Positions 24,429 through 37,904 of a stretch of DNA of 64,000 bases are shown here, piece after piece; within the stretch, counting starts at the first letter, position 1, and every line of letters begins with the position of its first letter. The notes under the pieces are model-generated. The model saw nothing but the letters and a program-made list of their open reading frames with translations, had not been told where the DNA came from and did not search any database. Position numbers and translations under genes: made by a program. Source of the DNA: Brachionus manjavacas. Its lineage: Eukaryota > Rotifera > Eurotatoria > Ploima > Brachionidae. Where the stretch lies: positions 2,217,501 to 2,281,500 of the forward strand of contig JAHQIY010000008.1 in NCBI GenBank assembly GCA_019054805.1, written 5' to 3'.

Positions 24429-27400
24429 GTCATTAAGTAATTTACAATTTTTTTGTCACTAATCTTATCTCGAGGCAAAATTTGAACGCGAATCGAGCAT
24501 TTCGAATAAAAGAAAAATTAAATTTTTCTTTTTAATCTAAAGTAGCAAAAAAAATTAATTTTTGGTCAACCGTCTGCCAATGACATGAAATAACTTAAGA
24601 TAAAGAACAGAAATAATAAAATTTTTTAATAAAACCCACTATTTTTTTATCATAGATTAGACCGATAAAGGCACTCAGATAAGAAACTAGTATAACTGGT
24701 GTCAAAAAAATTTTTAATTATGTAAATAAATTTTTGAGCATTTTCTATTTAATTAAATTTAACTTTGTAATTAAAGTTATCTATGCTAGCCCAAGTCTAA
24801 TATTACCACACATCCATCTTTCAGATTTTTTATATTTTTTTTGTTGCTGAAAAAAAGCCTAGTTGTTTTTTAAATCCTGTTTCGCCTGAGTGTCCATTGG
24901 AAAAATATTTGCCAAAAAGATAAATTCAGAAAAATTGGCCTATTTGATCATTTTTGGCATTCAATTTTTGCAAATTACGCAATGCCCTGCATCAAAACCG
25001 AATTCTAATTAATGGGTCTTGAAAAAGATTTCCACTTGCTCGGCATATATTCAGAGGAAACCTTAGAAAAACAATTATTTATTATTTAAGCTTTTGATTA
25101 GAATCTAGCAAAAACATATTCAAGTTTGTATAATTTGGCTTTGATTTACTAACTTCATTAGAGGCCCTAGTTAAGAGTGCCACAAAAAATGAATAAATTA
25201 AGCTTTTGAACAAAGAACGGCCTTGTGGTCTAGAAAACATTTCCTACAGATATTTATGCTTGGTTTTCGATGACTTGGCCGAAATTTAATTGCCGCTCGC
25301 GGCGCTTGCTGCTACCCAAGATCTACTGTGGCCAAGGACTGCACACATTGACAACATCCATGCGTCAATTGCTTATCAATGCTTTAGATCAAGATCGATT
25401 CGTGTTTCACTTCAAATTCAATGAACTCGCATCGTTGTCAAGCACTTGATTCCATTTAAACAAATTTCTAAAATGCAGGTTAATGTCAAGCTAAGTGCTT
25501 GCCTGTTTAGCCAAAATTTAGGACGTGAAAAAGAAAAAACTAATTAAAAATTAGAAAAACAATAAATTTTGTTAGCAGAAATAGTTTGACAGCAAACATG
25601 TCAGAAGTCTTGGAGAAACTCACTGTTCCGTAAGAGAATCCCGGCTCTGACGATTGATCATAATTAATTGGTTAAATGATAAAATACTTCAAAACGCCAC
25701 TTCAACTGCAAGAGGATCATAGAGTTCTAGGTCAGCACTCGAGAGCATTTATCGATCAAAATTCGGCTCAAGATCTTGAGTCGCCTCTCTAAATGGCCTT
25801 TAAATAGCTTGATAATCCGGAAAACAAGGACCTGACCGGATTTTGTTTTCCTCAATGAAAAAAATTAAAATGAGAAATTTTTGGAATTTAGTTTGGAAAT
25901 AAAATAGAAAAAAATTACATAATTTATCTCATACTTTTATTTTAAAAAGAGATAAGATTTGAAAAATTTGCTCTGAGTGGATTTTGACGATTAAAGTTTT
26001 GTTAGATGCTGAAAAATTTTTGCAAATTTAAGATTCAAAAGCTATTCATTTTGCTATTTTGATTGCCAAACAAAAGATAAACTTGTTTAAAAATACACAT
26101 ACGTATATATATATAAATATATAAATATATAGATACATATGAATCAACTACCATGAAATTGGATTTTGCCATAAATTATTATTTAAGAAAATTTTTTATT
26201 TATTTGTAATTAATTTTAAATCGATTGAAATCAATTGTCCTAGAAATTTAATTTAAATATTTCCGCTTCAAAAGCTTAAAAAAATATAACTTAATTGAAT
26301 GTATCTATTCGAGCATTTACAAATGTCCTCAAGTAAGTAGAATTTGGTCCAAACATGTGTTGTTATGAAATGTTCTCTCAGATCCTACTCAGACTTAAAA
26401 AATTAATTTTACTCAAAAAGATGTTTCATTGAAAATAAAGCAAGTTGTTACCTTTGAAAAAAAATTTTCATAATTAATTGAATTTTTTGCTAGTTTTTAC
26501 CTGAAAGAGTCTGCTTTCAGACTTAGAACTAGTATTTTAATGATATATCTACTGGTTAAATTAAGAAATTTTTTCGCTATTTAGAAAAAACTATGAAAAA
26601 AAAAATTTGAATAAAAATGTCTCGCACTGATTAAGTCAAAACGGCATGTTTTTTCAAGTTCGGAAAATTTTTTGTCTAAAAAGAAATCCTCGGAGAAAAA
26701 ACAAACTCAATAGATTAACTCCAAGCTAAACATTCATCAAAGCAAAATTTAAATAAAAGCAATAAATTATTTTAAATTTTTTTTCTATACAAAAAAGTGA
26801 GTAAATAAATACCAATAATTGATTTGGTTTAGAATTTGCAAATAGATAAGATAAATTGTCACTGAATCGACAAAACTATTTTTTCCTCAAAGGTGTACTC
26901 AAACTCGCTTTCAAGTCAACTTTAATTAAATACCGACAATTTATCTGTTTGCCACAATTTTTTTACCTAAAACAAACAAAACTCACAAAAACAAAGCTCG
27001 ATATTGAGGCTTATTTATTGCGTAAAAAAAAAATAAATTAAAAATAAATTTTCTAAAATAAAAAAGAGAATGGTAAACTATCTGATCCACTAATTTAGTA
27101 AAATAATTCTCTATGAATTGTAAAAATATTTTTTTTTTGATAAAATTAATGTCAAATTTTGGAATGGCAGCGTTGCGAGCAATTTCTGACCAGAGTAAAT
27201 CCTTCCAAATTAATCTGAAATTTTTTTGACCAAAAAAATAAAGTCAATAATTTTATAATTTTTTAATTTTTTTAAAAATTCCTCGAGTAAATTTTCATGT
27301 GGTCCAAAAAAGTGCTCCCAACTTCACCATCTCATAATTTCTTCTACAGTTGAATTGATTTAGTGATTTAGAGGGTTTCTCGACAATTTTGAACTCTTTT

Positions 27401-30400
27401 TCAAATCTTTGCAGACATCAAATCTTAAAATTAGTCTAAATCTTGGACACTAAAGATAAAAGCATCTAGGACACGAAAATGATAGAATTAGATCAAAATT
27501 TTAATACTTACTGTATTTTAAAGTGGGCTTAAAGTGGCCAAAGAACATTCAAATAAGAAACATATTGTTGAGGCCATAAACTGAACGATAAGTCAAATAG
27601 TCTTGGTTTATGATATTTGCTTGCCAAATCGCACTCAAACGTTGACTTTGGATACGAAAAACAATTTATCAAAAGCCCAATTATTTGTTCGAATCTATCA
27701 TTTGATCGATAAAGAGAATCAGTCCATCGGAGTTGAGTGTCGACACAAAATTTTAACTTTTATTTATTTCTTTCTAATTTATTGTTTTTAGTTTAAAATA
27801 AAAGACAGAAAAAAATTAACTTGTTAAATAATGAAAATATTTTCTAAAATATTTAGAAAAATTTATTTTATTGCTCAATAAAAAATAAAATTAAAAAATT
27901 TTGTAATCGTTCCGCATGTTTTAATTTTTAGGTCATGCAAATAACATATAAAAGTACGGCTCTCTTTTTGTTGACCATCTAATTTAATACACCGTTATCT
28001 AAATTAATTTAATTTAAGTTTTTTTTTGTTTTTTCTAAGCTCATTTCTAAAATCTGAATTTAAAATATTTGCCATCATTGCTGGTCTCAAATATTTACTT
28101 TGAAAAATATTAGTTTTGGAATTAATCGATTGAGCATTGGCAAATATTGATTGTTAAATTTTTGAATATTTATTATCACTAAATTTAGTTACAAGATAAT
28201 TTATTAGTTAATCTAAATCTAAAAAATATAAATTTTTCTAGTGCAACTTAACTCTAACAAAAGAGAGATTAATTGAATAAAATGAAAATTTATGGCAACC
28301 TCTAAGCCGGGCTTTGCAAATGAATAGACAAATAATGAACAGATGTAAAATGATGTAGCAGTTCATGCAGAGCTATTCGGATGGTTTAATCTCACTATTT
28401 CTTCTGTTTGCTTGGCAAGAAGCCTCAAATATTTGATTGATCATCACAATCTCATTAACAAACCACTACATTTGGCATAAATCATTCTGTTTGTGTTTGA
28501 GTTCCGTTTTTCTCTTATTTACACTCTAAACTTCAGTGGAGATAAACTTTTTTGATAATTAAATGCCTCGGGTCCCAAAAACGGATATTTAAATTATATG
28601 TTTTCCACTTGAACACGCGAAACTAATCAATGAATTGAAAGTTTAGACAAGCTGATTAGATTTCGAGTGCTCAGTTTAAAAAATCTCCACCGAATGTTTT
28701 AGCTGTCCGATTGCCGGTTTTAAATCTTAACCTAGTCAAATTTTCCTTATCTTAATTGAATATGTTGTCTTAAAGAACCTACTGAATTTTGATTTATGCA
28801 TTCCAATGGGGTTTGCAGTGAAAAAATGATTTGTGTTCCATTTAAACAGATTTATACTCTGAAATTAATTTTTTTATTTATAATAAATTTTTTTTTATCA
28901 AAATAAAAATAAAGTCTTATTTCATTTTTTGTTTTAATCAGCAATCAACTAAATCTCAAAGGCCAAATTTTCTTTCTGGAAATTAAACTCTTAATTAATT
29001 TTGAAATATTAACCATTGCCTTTCATGAAATTTTTCCTGCTCATAAATAGTTTAATAGCTATGATGAAAAGTTCGGTTATTATTTATGACCATTAATTAA
29101 AAATTATATTTCCTGAAAACTACAGATTTAAGCGAATGCTCATTTTTTTCATTTTTTTAGGGAATTGAACCCAAGTCTTTTTTTAAGCGCTATATCCATC
29201 AAAATTATTCAATAATGACCGAGTTCAAAATGAGCTAAACTAAATCATTTCCCCTCAGGCTAATCAAAAATTCTAGAACTTATCAAAATAAAAGCTCTTA
29301 ATCATAAAAATTTTGATCCCAAATTAAATTTAGATTTTTATCTAAAATCTTTTAAAATTATTTACGGTATGATTAATTTCTCGGTGTCATCCGATTCAGC
29401 GAGTTATTGAGGACTCAAATTTTGGGTTTTTTTTATTATAATTTGAAGTTTTAATTTGATTCAAATAATAGAACTAGATAAAAATTATGAGAGTTATTAA
29501 AAGAAAATCAAATGCTTTAAAAACCTCTAATTATTTTTCGTTTCAAAAGACCCCTGATATCATAATTATATTTTTATAAGATAAATCCGTCTAACAAATC
29601 CACATACGCACTTAGACAACTGATGATATTCCACTCTTTGTTTTCAGAATTTTAATTCAACTGTTTGAGCATTTTTCAAGATAAAAAATCACACAAAAAA
29701 TAATTTATTAATAAAATCTAAAAAAAAAACAATATGATGATTTTTATCTTACAATTTCTCTGTATCAAGATTTGTTGAGGAAGTGTAAATTTTGGTGCAA
29801 AATTTGAACTGAGTGAATTTTTATTCAACACTAAAAATTTTTTTTTCTGGCTGGTAAAAATCGCTAATCAAATTCTGCATTTTCTCTGCAATTAAAATGG
29901 AAGATTCAATAAATAACTATTAAATTAAATCTTGGGATTAAATTAGCAGAGAAAAAATTTAAATGCAGAGTTAATGAAAATATTCAACAAAGCTTTCCAA
30001 GACAGGAAATAAAGCAATTTAATTTTTTTTAATTCTTTTTTTCTCAGTAAAGATTTTTCTCCAAACTTTTATTCTGTGTAACAAAAAAAGTTTCTTTTTA
30101 ACAGCATTTAATTTTTCCTATTTTCAAATTACATATAAACTTATTTTGCTGAAAGGAAAGACTTAGTTCATTACAAAATGCCTGCATTATTCTATAACTT
30201 TTAAATAAAAATAAGAATTTTGACTAAATTTCAACAAAAAATTTAGAAAAAAAATTTTTTTTTTTTCAAAAAATAAACACTGAACACTTAACTTTTGTAA
30301 TGTTTCTAAAAATTCAAAAAAAAATTTTTTTTTTAATTTACGTAAGCAAAAATCTTTGGTAAATAATCGGAACAAATAAAAAATGTATTTTTCATACAAT

Positions 30401-33400
30401 AATAACATTTAACTTTAAAAATAGAAAATATCTGAGAGTATGGAATCAATCATTTTCTCTTAAATAAATAAAAAATTTTCTTATGCAATTGATTCAAGTA
30501 CAAAAACAAACACTTAAGCTAGTTTTCTAAAGACTCTTGATCATAAAACATTAAAATTTTTATTTGCCATCTAAATGTTCTATGTGAAACAAACCAAATA
30601 TGAGCTTATCTAAATCAGCTTCAACAAAGTCCTCTAAAGTCGCTCTCATGTAAATTTTTTTATTAATCCAACATCCTAATTGTTTTCACCCAACTCCGCT
30701 AGATTAAGCTACATTATCAAAGGTTATATAAAAAAAAAACAATAAAATATATATTAGTCTACAAAATTAAATATATCAACTAATTTTAATAAATATCATG
30801 TTGTTTTAGACTCTTTTCGAAAATAAAAAAATGATTTCTTTTATTATAATAAAGCAATAATCAAACAAATATTGTATTAACTTACATATTTATAGAAATA
30901 TAAGAGACTAGTTTGACTTTCGTGCTGAGACTAGACTGTTCCCGTAAGGTACCGAACACTGGCTCAATAATCCGCTGATTTTATATTTTAATAATATTAA
31001 TAATTTGTTTAGAGCACTTTTCTCTTGAATGCTTGCAGCCTAAATATTCCAATAAAGTGGTAATTTCAATCGACACATTAAAAAATCACACAAATTTTAA
31101 TTAAAAAAAAATAAGAAAAAAACTACTTTCGTTTTTGTTTCGACTGGTCGCCTAAGTAATAAACAATTTAATGTAGACAAAATTACTTTCCGTTTTTAGG
31201 CCGATGGATGGATGTCTTTTTTTCCAATAATTCCTCTTAGACTCATGCTAATTATTAAATTAATTTTTTTTTAATAAAATAAAAATGTTTAGTCGCATGG
31301 CTTTGGGAAATTTTTTATTTTTAAAATCATTAGGTGCAAAGAATAGACTTTTGAGAGAAAAAAAAATAGGTTAATTTTCCTAAGTATATCTTTACCATGT
31401 TTAATTTAAGAATTTACATATTTATTCGAGTAAAAACAATTGTAATTAGTTTTAATAACAAAGAAAAGCTAGAAAGCCGCCCGGTGTGTATCAAATTCAG
31501 TGTTAGGCCAAATTTAATATCATTCTTTATTTTTTTCAAAAAAAAATAGCCCAAGCTTTTTTTGTAGCACGATAGACGCGTTCAACGCAAAAAAGTTCAA
31601 ATTGGCTACGTTTCCTGGTCTGCTGTCAGTTCAGCTCTAAAAATGGTCATAAATCATCAAACTAAATCAAAGTTGGCTCAAAATCCTATCATATTTTGAG
31701 GTCAGGATCGATCGAACTAATCAAATCGGATTTCCTGATGAAGAGTCTAATTGAGAAGGTGAAATGTCTTAAAATTTATAAATATTTGAATTTAGGCAAA
31801 ATAATCAATAAAACAAAAGTCTTCTTAATCAGGTAGATTCTAAAATTTGAATAAAACTAAGGATAAATTTTTATTGAAAATAAATATTTGCTAAGGATAA
31901 CCGTATTTTCCATGGCCAGGCTTAAATTAAACTAGACTAGAGTTTTAATTGCATTCATATGGATATACGGTTTGTTTGTTTCGAAAACATTCTGATTTCG
32001 AATCGCTTAATTTGGCCAACTTCTTGGACAAACAAATTTAGAAAATTGAGGGTTTAAGTAGAAGCAGATAGAGCTCGTTTCGGCACTTCGTTATAATTAT
32101 ACCTATATTGATGAATCGGAGAAAAAATTGATTTCTGTTTATTTTGAATTATTCCAACTGGGAAAGATTTTTATCTAAAAATTAAAATTTTTTTTTGAGA
32201 TGGTCCACTCTACTGTACTTTACGTGGTCTTCAACAATTTTTTAGTTTGTAATTTGTTGGGCCAATTTTTAAAGGTTTGTGTGTGTACACTCGCGCAAAG
32301 AAATGTCTTGGTATATAAAAAATACAATTTCAAATTTTTACAAAATTGAATTTATTTGAACTCATAGAACTGCTCTTTGTAAATATTTAAATAATTTTTT
32401 AGTCTTCCACAAAAATAATTTTTTATTCCATCAACAATCTTTTGACAATTTAAACAAAGTTACATAACTTTTGAATTTTTAAACATGTGAAAAAAAGTGA
32501 CCCCGAAAAAATATTGACAACGCTGAAATGCTGAAAATTGACCGCAAGTATTTTATAAGTTCAAAAATCAAATATTCACTCAATTAACATTTGTAATCAA
32601 ATACAAATGCTTTACTTTAATCAAACAAATTAAGTGTCCTCAAAATGTTGTTTTTGTATTTTTTTCTCTAATTATAATAACTTTTTTAGCCTAAAAGCGG
32701 ATGTTGTAAATTTAAGTTTAAAGTTTAAAGATTTGTTTTAATTTAGCTAAATTAACTTTTAAAAGAAAATTACCAGTCTCATTTTGGGATAATAGTCCAT
32801 TTTGAATCGACAAATAAAAGATTCACTACTAGATAGTTTATAAAAATATTGATAGTAAAATTATTTTGAACCAAGTCCAGTTTGTGTTAAACTAATTATA
32901 GAACGCTAAAATATAAATGGATTTTTGTTGCGATGGATTTGCGTCCAGACTTGACAAAATGAAATTTGTTTTAGAAATTTTAACAAAAAATTTTTTTCAC
33001 TTTCATTTAAAATAAAAACAAATTTCTTTATTTAAAAATTTAATTATTTGTTTTTGTCAAACAATTGACCAAGATGAATTCTTTAGAAATTTGTTGAATT
33101 TAAATGGCATTTTTATTTGACACTTTTTTCATACTTGTTCCATTATTTACCTGAATTATTGCGTAATTAAACCTCCTGTTGATTTATTTTCAGTTGATCT
33201 CATGCTAAACATTCACTGTGTTAATTAATTTTATGTATTTTTTTTTTAATTTTTTAGGGTAAATTTTACCCCTATGAATCAAATTTGACAAGACCTATAT
33301 AAACAAATTTTTTCATAATGATAATCAAGTGATGGATAGGGTATGTTGGTGAAAGGGAAAACTTTAAATTATTTAAATGGGCTAATATGGTTAATTGACG

Positions 33401-34940
33401 AAAAATTTATGCAATATTATCAAGAAATTTTGGTCATTTTTTGCTCATTTTCAAGGGAATTAGCGTCACTTCAAAAATTAAAATGCTTTCTTTTTCATTG
33501 TCTTAAATCTCTGTATAAGAAAAAATTAGCGTTTAAAAAAATTGATTAATCGTTTGATAATTTTCTATAGACTAATTTTTTTTTAAGTTAAGTTTATCCA
33601 AAAATACCCTAGCTTTGTTAATTGTATACTAAATTGGGTTTGAATTTTTGAACACAATTTTTACATTAATTAGAAAGTTTTAATAAGTTTAAATTGAGCG
33701 TTAGATTTTGGAATTTTTTATTTGATATGGTTGGAAAATGGACTCGATACTTTTTAAAGATCGTTGTTTGATTTTTTATTTTTTTTATTTATTACTAAAA
33801 ATATAGTTTGGGATGGAATCAAGTCCTTCCTTTCAACTACTTGCTTGAATTGCAACATTTAAATAAAAAGTTCATTATAGAAAAAAGAAAATTTGATAAA
33901 TTTATTTTTTTTTTAATGCAAAGTCTGTTATCATGTACTCGAATTAAAAATTACAAAATTTAGAAAATAGAAAAAAATAAAATTTAAATTTAAATCTTTT
34001 TTAAAATCTTTTTCTTGATTTTAATAGAGACTGAGTATTTCTAATAAAAAGTGATAAGAATTTATATTTTATTTTTCTATAATTTTTGATATATTAAATA
34101 AATTTATTTAGTATGCACATGATTTCATAATGATCAAAAAATTTTTAAGAATTTGATTGAAATTTTTTGAAGAAAAGCCATTAAAATCATTTAAGCCTTT
34201 TTAATCAGCAAAATATTCTAAGCTATTTTGGAAAAATGTTAAAAAAGAGAATGCCAACATGCTAGAAAAATCAATAATCTAAATCAAAAATATTTTGTAA
34301 AAGAGATTAGTTAAATAGTAGTAAATATGTAAATCGTTTCAAATTTATATATTTATAAAATGGATTTAATTAACTTAATAGACGAAAATACTTGGAATAG
34401 TTTTCTAAAAAAAATATCAGATGTTTTTTTCCAGATACATCATGAATTATTTTTTAGCCTGTTAGGTCCATAAATGTGCCAAAATGTTTATCTAAAATAA
34501 AAATAATTATTTTTCGAAATAAATATATTTTTTTATATAAAAAGAAATATTTTTAAACGGTTTAATTTCATTTCAAATAATTAATTATTTGCAAACAACT
34601 TTTGACTCTACTAAACAATATTAATTTTAATAAAAATTTAATAGATTAAAATACTAATAAAAATGATGAACTAAGCATTTTTTTTTAAATTAAAAAAAAA
34701 TATTCATTTTTTGATTAAATTAAAAATTTTTTTTTATAGATCTCTAATTGATTCTTCTAAAATATTCATTTGAAAATTTTGAAGAAAAATTTAAAACCCA
34801 TAGGTCCTCAAATTATGGCTTTAAATGAAATTTTAATATTAATCAAAATTTATTAAAGCGAAACAGAGTTTAATTTTTTTGGCAAAATTTCTTAATATTG
34901 ATTAAGATTTTGTTTTTCTTGATATAAAAATTCGGCTGTG
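24429..34940. other. 10.5 kb gene-free region
   Basis: No convincing exon on either strand. A/T-rich filler alternates with islands of ordinary complexity: about 24880-25860, 28260-28850 and 31560-32100. The island at 28300-28520 is dense in homeodomain-type cores (TGATTGATCA, TCATTAAC, GCATAAATCA). These may be regulatory, but sequence alone does not show it. A TA microsatellite lies near 26103-26145. Poly-T/poly-A runs are frequent. Confidence 0.5.
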
Positions 34941-35545
34941 TATTAAAATAGCATTGATCAAAATAGCAAAATCATAATAGCGATATCATAATAGCAAAAA
35001 TTACATGTTGTTTTAAAGTTCAAAATAACATTATCAAATTAACATAATAATTTTTGAATACTCAAAATAACACGTTCTTAATAGTCCTTCCTTGCATCCA
35101 CATGATAGATTTTTGATACCACAAAATGCAAAAAAAAAAACAATTTTTTGATAAAAGTTAAATTAATTTTAGTTTAGTTTTTAAATTTTCCTATATATGT
35201 TATATGAAAACAAATTTACAATTTTCATAAAAAAATTAAAATTTAAAATTAAATTGTTTGCATTTCATAAAAATGGAAATTGTCAATACATTATCAAAGC
35301 TAAAAAGTATGATCCTTCAAAAAAATTAGAAACTTTACACAATTTAGCTTTATTACTTATATAATTTTTGTTATAATTGATAAATTAATTGATGTATGCT
35401 ATTTTGAATTTAATAAAAGTGTCGATATTCTAATTATGTTATTTTGAATTCGCTAATTTAATACTTTAATTGCTATTCTAAACTTAGCTATTTTAATATT
35501 GCTATTATGATAATTTTATTTTGATCAATACTGTTTTGACTATTT
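34941..35545. mobile_element. MITE-like element with AATAGC subterminal repeats
   Basis: The left end TTAAAATAGCATTGATCAAA and the reverse complement of the right end (GTCAAAACAGTATTGATCAA) match. Inside both ends the motif ATAATAGC recurs several times, followed by further inverted similarity (TTCAAAATAACAT). The roughly 600-nt body has no open frame. This fits a miniature inverted-repeat transposable element. Exact boundaries and target duplication are uncertain (possibly TA). Confidence 0.55.
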
Positions 35546-35821
35546 ATTAAAAATTCATATAATTTTCTTCCTTATTATTTTGGAAATTATAAATCATGTT
35601 TAATAAAGTTAAGCCATTTATTAATTAAAATTTTGATAAAAAATACCTTTTTTTTAAATCTAAAACTAAAAATTTGATTTGAAATTTAAATTTGATAAAT
35701 GTTGCAATGGATGGAGATCTTGGCCGAAAAGGCCGTTGGGGTAAATGAGAAACGTTAAGTGGGGGAAAATATTTTATTATTCTTATTATTTCTTTATTTA
35801 AAAAAACAATCTCTTTTATAG

Positions 35822-35890
35822 TGAGAGTGTTGATGTTCACACTCTCAACGTTGATAACTCGACGAATGTTAAGAAACTATTCGTCGAGGC
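35822..35890. other. Pair of adjacent perfect hairpins
   Basis: GAGAGTGT and ACACTCTC pair around an 8-nt loop. Directly after, CTCGACGAAT and ATTCGTCGAG pair around an 11-nt loop. Perfect stems of 8 and 10 bp side by side with unusually high GC for the region suggest a structured RNA or transposon end. About 60-120 nt upstream, GGCCGAAAAGGCC forms another palindrome. Confidence 0.5.
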
Positions 35891-35998
35891 GGCGGAGGAA
35901 TTGGTTTATTACACAGTATTTTTTTCTGAATAAGAATATTTTGATAATAAATAAAAACTAAAACTGAACTAAATGAAAAAAAATGGAACATGACAAAG

Positions 35999-36047
35999 CA
36001 TCAAATTCATTAGCTTGTAGTTAGGCTTCAAGCTAATGAATTTGATG
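35999..36047. repeat. Perfect 19-bp inverted repeat
   Basis: CATCAAATTCATTAGCTTG and its exact reverse complement are separated by 11 nt (TAGTTAGGCTT). The stem extends outward with CATGA/TCATG after a small bulge. It could be a cruciform, a recent fold-back insertion or a hairpin RNA precursor. Confidence 0.6.
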
Positions 36048-37439
36048 TCATGGATTGATCTGGAAAAAAATTTGAAACTATAAGAAATTGATAATAATGA
36101 TTAGAAGATAATGATTTATTTTCAAAACTTTTTTAAAGAGAAATATTTTTTTTTCAAACATATTGTTTAATTATTTAAAAAATTATTTATGTAAAAAAAA
36201 TTTTTATCCGAATTTTTAATATAAGTTTTGTATTTTTAGGAGGAGTAGAACTGCAGTAAACATATTCTACCTATATGATATGATAGAAGTCTTCTTTGCC
36301 TGCAATTTGTTCCCGCTATTTTTTTTGGATTTTAGTGAAAAACTTTTCTAGTTGATCGTCAAAAGGTTTACTAAAAAAATCATATCTCATTAACTTCTTT
36401 GATTCAGTCATTGTGATTTTTTTACATTGTGAAAGGCTCTCAAAAAAATTTGTTTTTCGATCTGACGTAATATTTGTTCTTATAAATCCGACTTAGCATT
36501 GAAATTTAATCCCACTTGAAATTATTGATATAAGGGTCTGTTTCTTTTTTTTTTTTTATTTAAATAATAATTTAAGGGCCGTGGCCCTTGGGAAGTTCAG
36601 AATGGTCTAAAACCTTCTTTTCAACCCGCATGCGATTATAAAAATGTTTAATACAATTAAAAAGATACAGATAAAAATTTTTGTACATAAGGGTCTGTTT
36701 CTTATTATTTTTTTTTTTTCATTTTCTCTATAATTTGCATAGCCATAATTGAGTTAATTTAATAAAATAAATTAAGATACTCTTCTTACATAACTTTTCA
36801 CCAAAACTCTAAACTTGTCTTAATAAGATGACCAGATTGAAGTTCTAATAATTTGACATTTGGTGATTCGGAAAAAAAATTTATTTTTTTAGAATGTACG
36901 AAAAGCTTTTCATTTTTATGAAACTTGCAAGCCATAAAAATTTAAGTTTGGCCGATATTACTTTCAGATTTTAGAATTTTAGTTTGTATAAAATCCTAAT
37001 TAGCGGACCATTGTAAATACAGTTTTATTTTATACCAAAAAATCACTCTTTTAAAGCTTTCAAAAGTTATTTTGAACGACATATCCCCTCAAGTCCCCAG
37101 CCAGCCCACAGGTTTAACAATATTTTTTTATTTAAAGCATTGTTAGACAAAAATTATATTGAGAAATTGCTTTTAATTTAACTATTCTGAAAATTCTAAT
37201 TATTTTTTTTTCAGAAGACATATTTTTGGTTTTAATTTTTTTTAAAATTAATTATAAGAAAATTAATAAAAAAAATTGAAAATTTTTCTTTAAAATAAAA
37301 TTGTTTGTATATTCAACAATTAGTTTTTTTAATCTCTAAGCTTATAATTGCCTGATTTTTAAATTTTTATTTCATTTAGAATATGTTCACCAAATTTAAT
37401 TCATCTATCAAAATCTATTCTAAATTTTTTTTTTTTTTT
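36048..37439. other. AT-rich non-coding sequence
   Basis: No gene is visible. It contains a family A repeat (36544-36633); the phrase ATAAGGGTCTGTTTCTT occurs on both sides of that repeat (about 36530 and 36687), which looks like a target-site duplication. Confidence 0.5.
36544..36633 (+). repeat. Short interspersed repeat family A, copy 2
   Basis: T-run, TTTAAATAATAATTTAAGGG, GGCCCTTGGGAAGTTCAGAA, then CTTCTTTTCAACCCGC. It aligns along its length with copies at 6852 and 50899. The flanking ATAAGGGTCTGTTTCTT direct repeat (about 17 nt) on both sides supports insertion by retroposition. Confidence 0.6.
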
Positions 37440-37535
37440 TGCTGCAGAAAGATAGCTACCATAGCGAAACTAAATATAGTCTCGCTCCACAGGTCTCCTG
37501 CTGTAGCTTATTATTATTATTATTATAAATTTTAA
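37440..37535 (+). mobile_element. Non-LTR retrotransposon 3' end fragment
   Basis: A complex block (GCTGCAGAAAGATAGCTACC through GGTCTCCTGCTGTAGC) runs straight into (TTA)n, as LINE 3' ends with microsatellite tails do. No coding portion is left. A comparable ATT-repeat tail closes the SINE at 45925-46200. Confidence 0.5.
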
Positions 37536-37904
37536 ATCTTTTTTAAAATCACTTTAAACACATAAATATCTCAAATCTAAAATTAAAAAATTCACGCATG
37601 CTTATTAAATCTAATTAATTTTCTAGTTTCACTTAGTTTTTAAAAAAAGATAATTGTAAATTATTTAATAAAGGTTTTATTTTGATTTTTAAAAATTTCT
37701 ATTTTAAAAGGTTATTTAGAAAATTGCGGCTAAAATATTGGACCAGTCAATTGACTTAATTCTGTATAACAAATATATTATGTCCTAGTTCTCTTTAAAG
37801 ACTAATTATTAGATTTTATTCAAAAAAATTTAATATCATTTTTTAGTTATTTTAATTAAATTTTGAATTAGTTCTGATTTCCAATTCTGCTATCTTTTTT
37901 TTTC

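Noticed and set aside
26100..26150. Possible TATA-rich promoter
   Set aside because: It is a TA/ATATAA microsatellite without a downstream gene.
35710..35740. Minus-strand CGGCCTTTTCGGCCAAGATC resembles the 5' end of U2 snRNA
   Set aside because: The similarity stops after about 20 nt. The branch-site recognition sequence GTAGTA and the following U2 stem sequence are absent, so it is not called a U2 gene.
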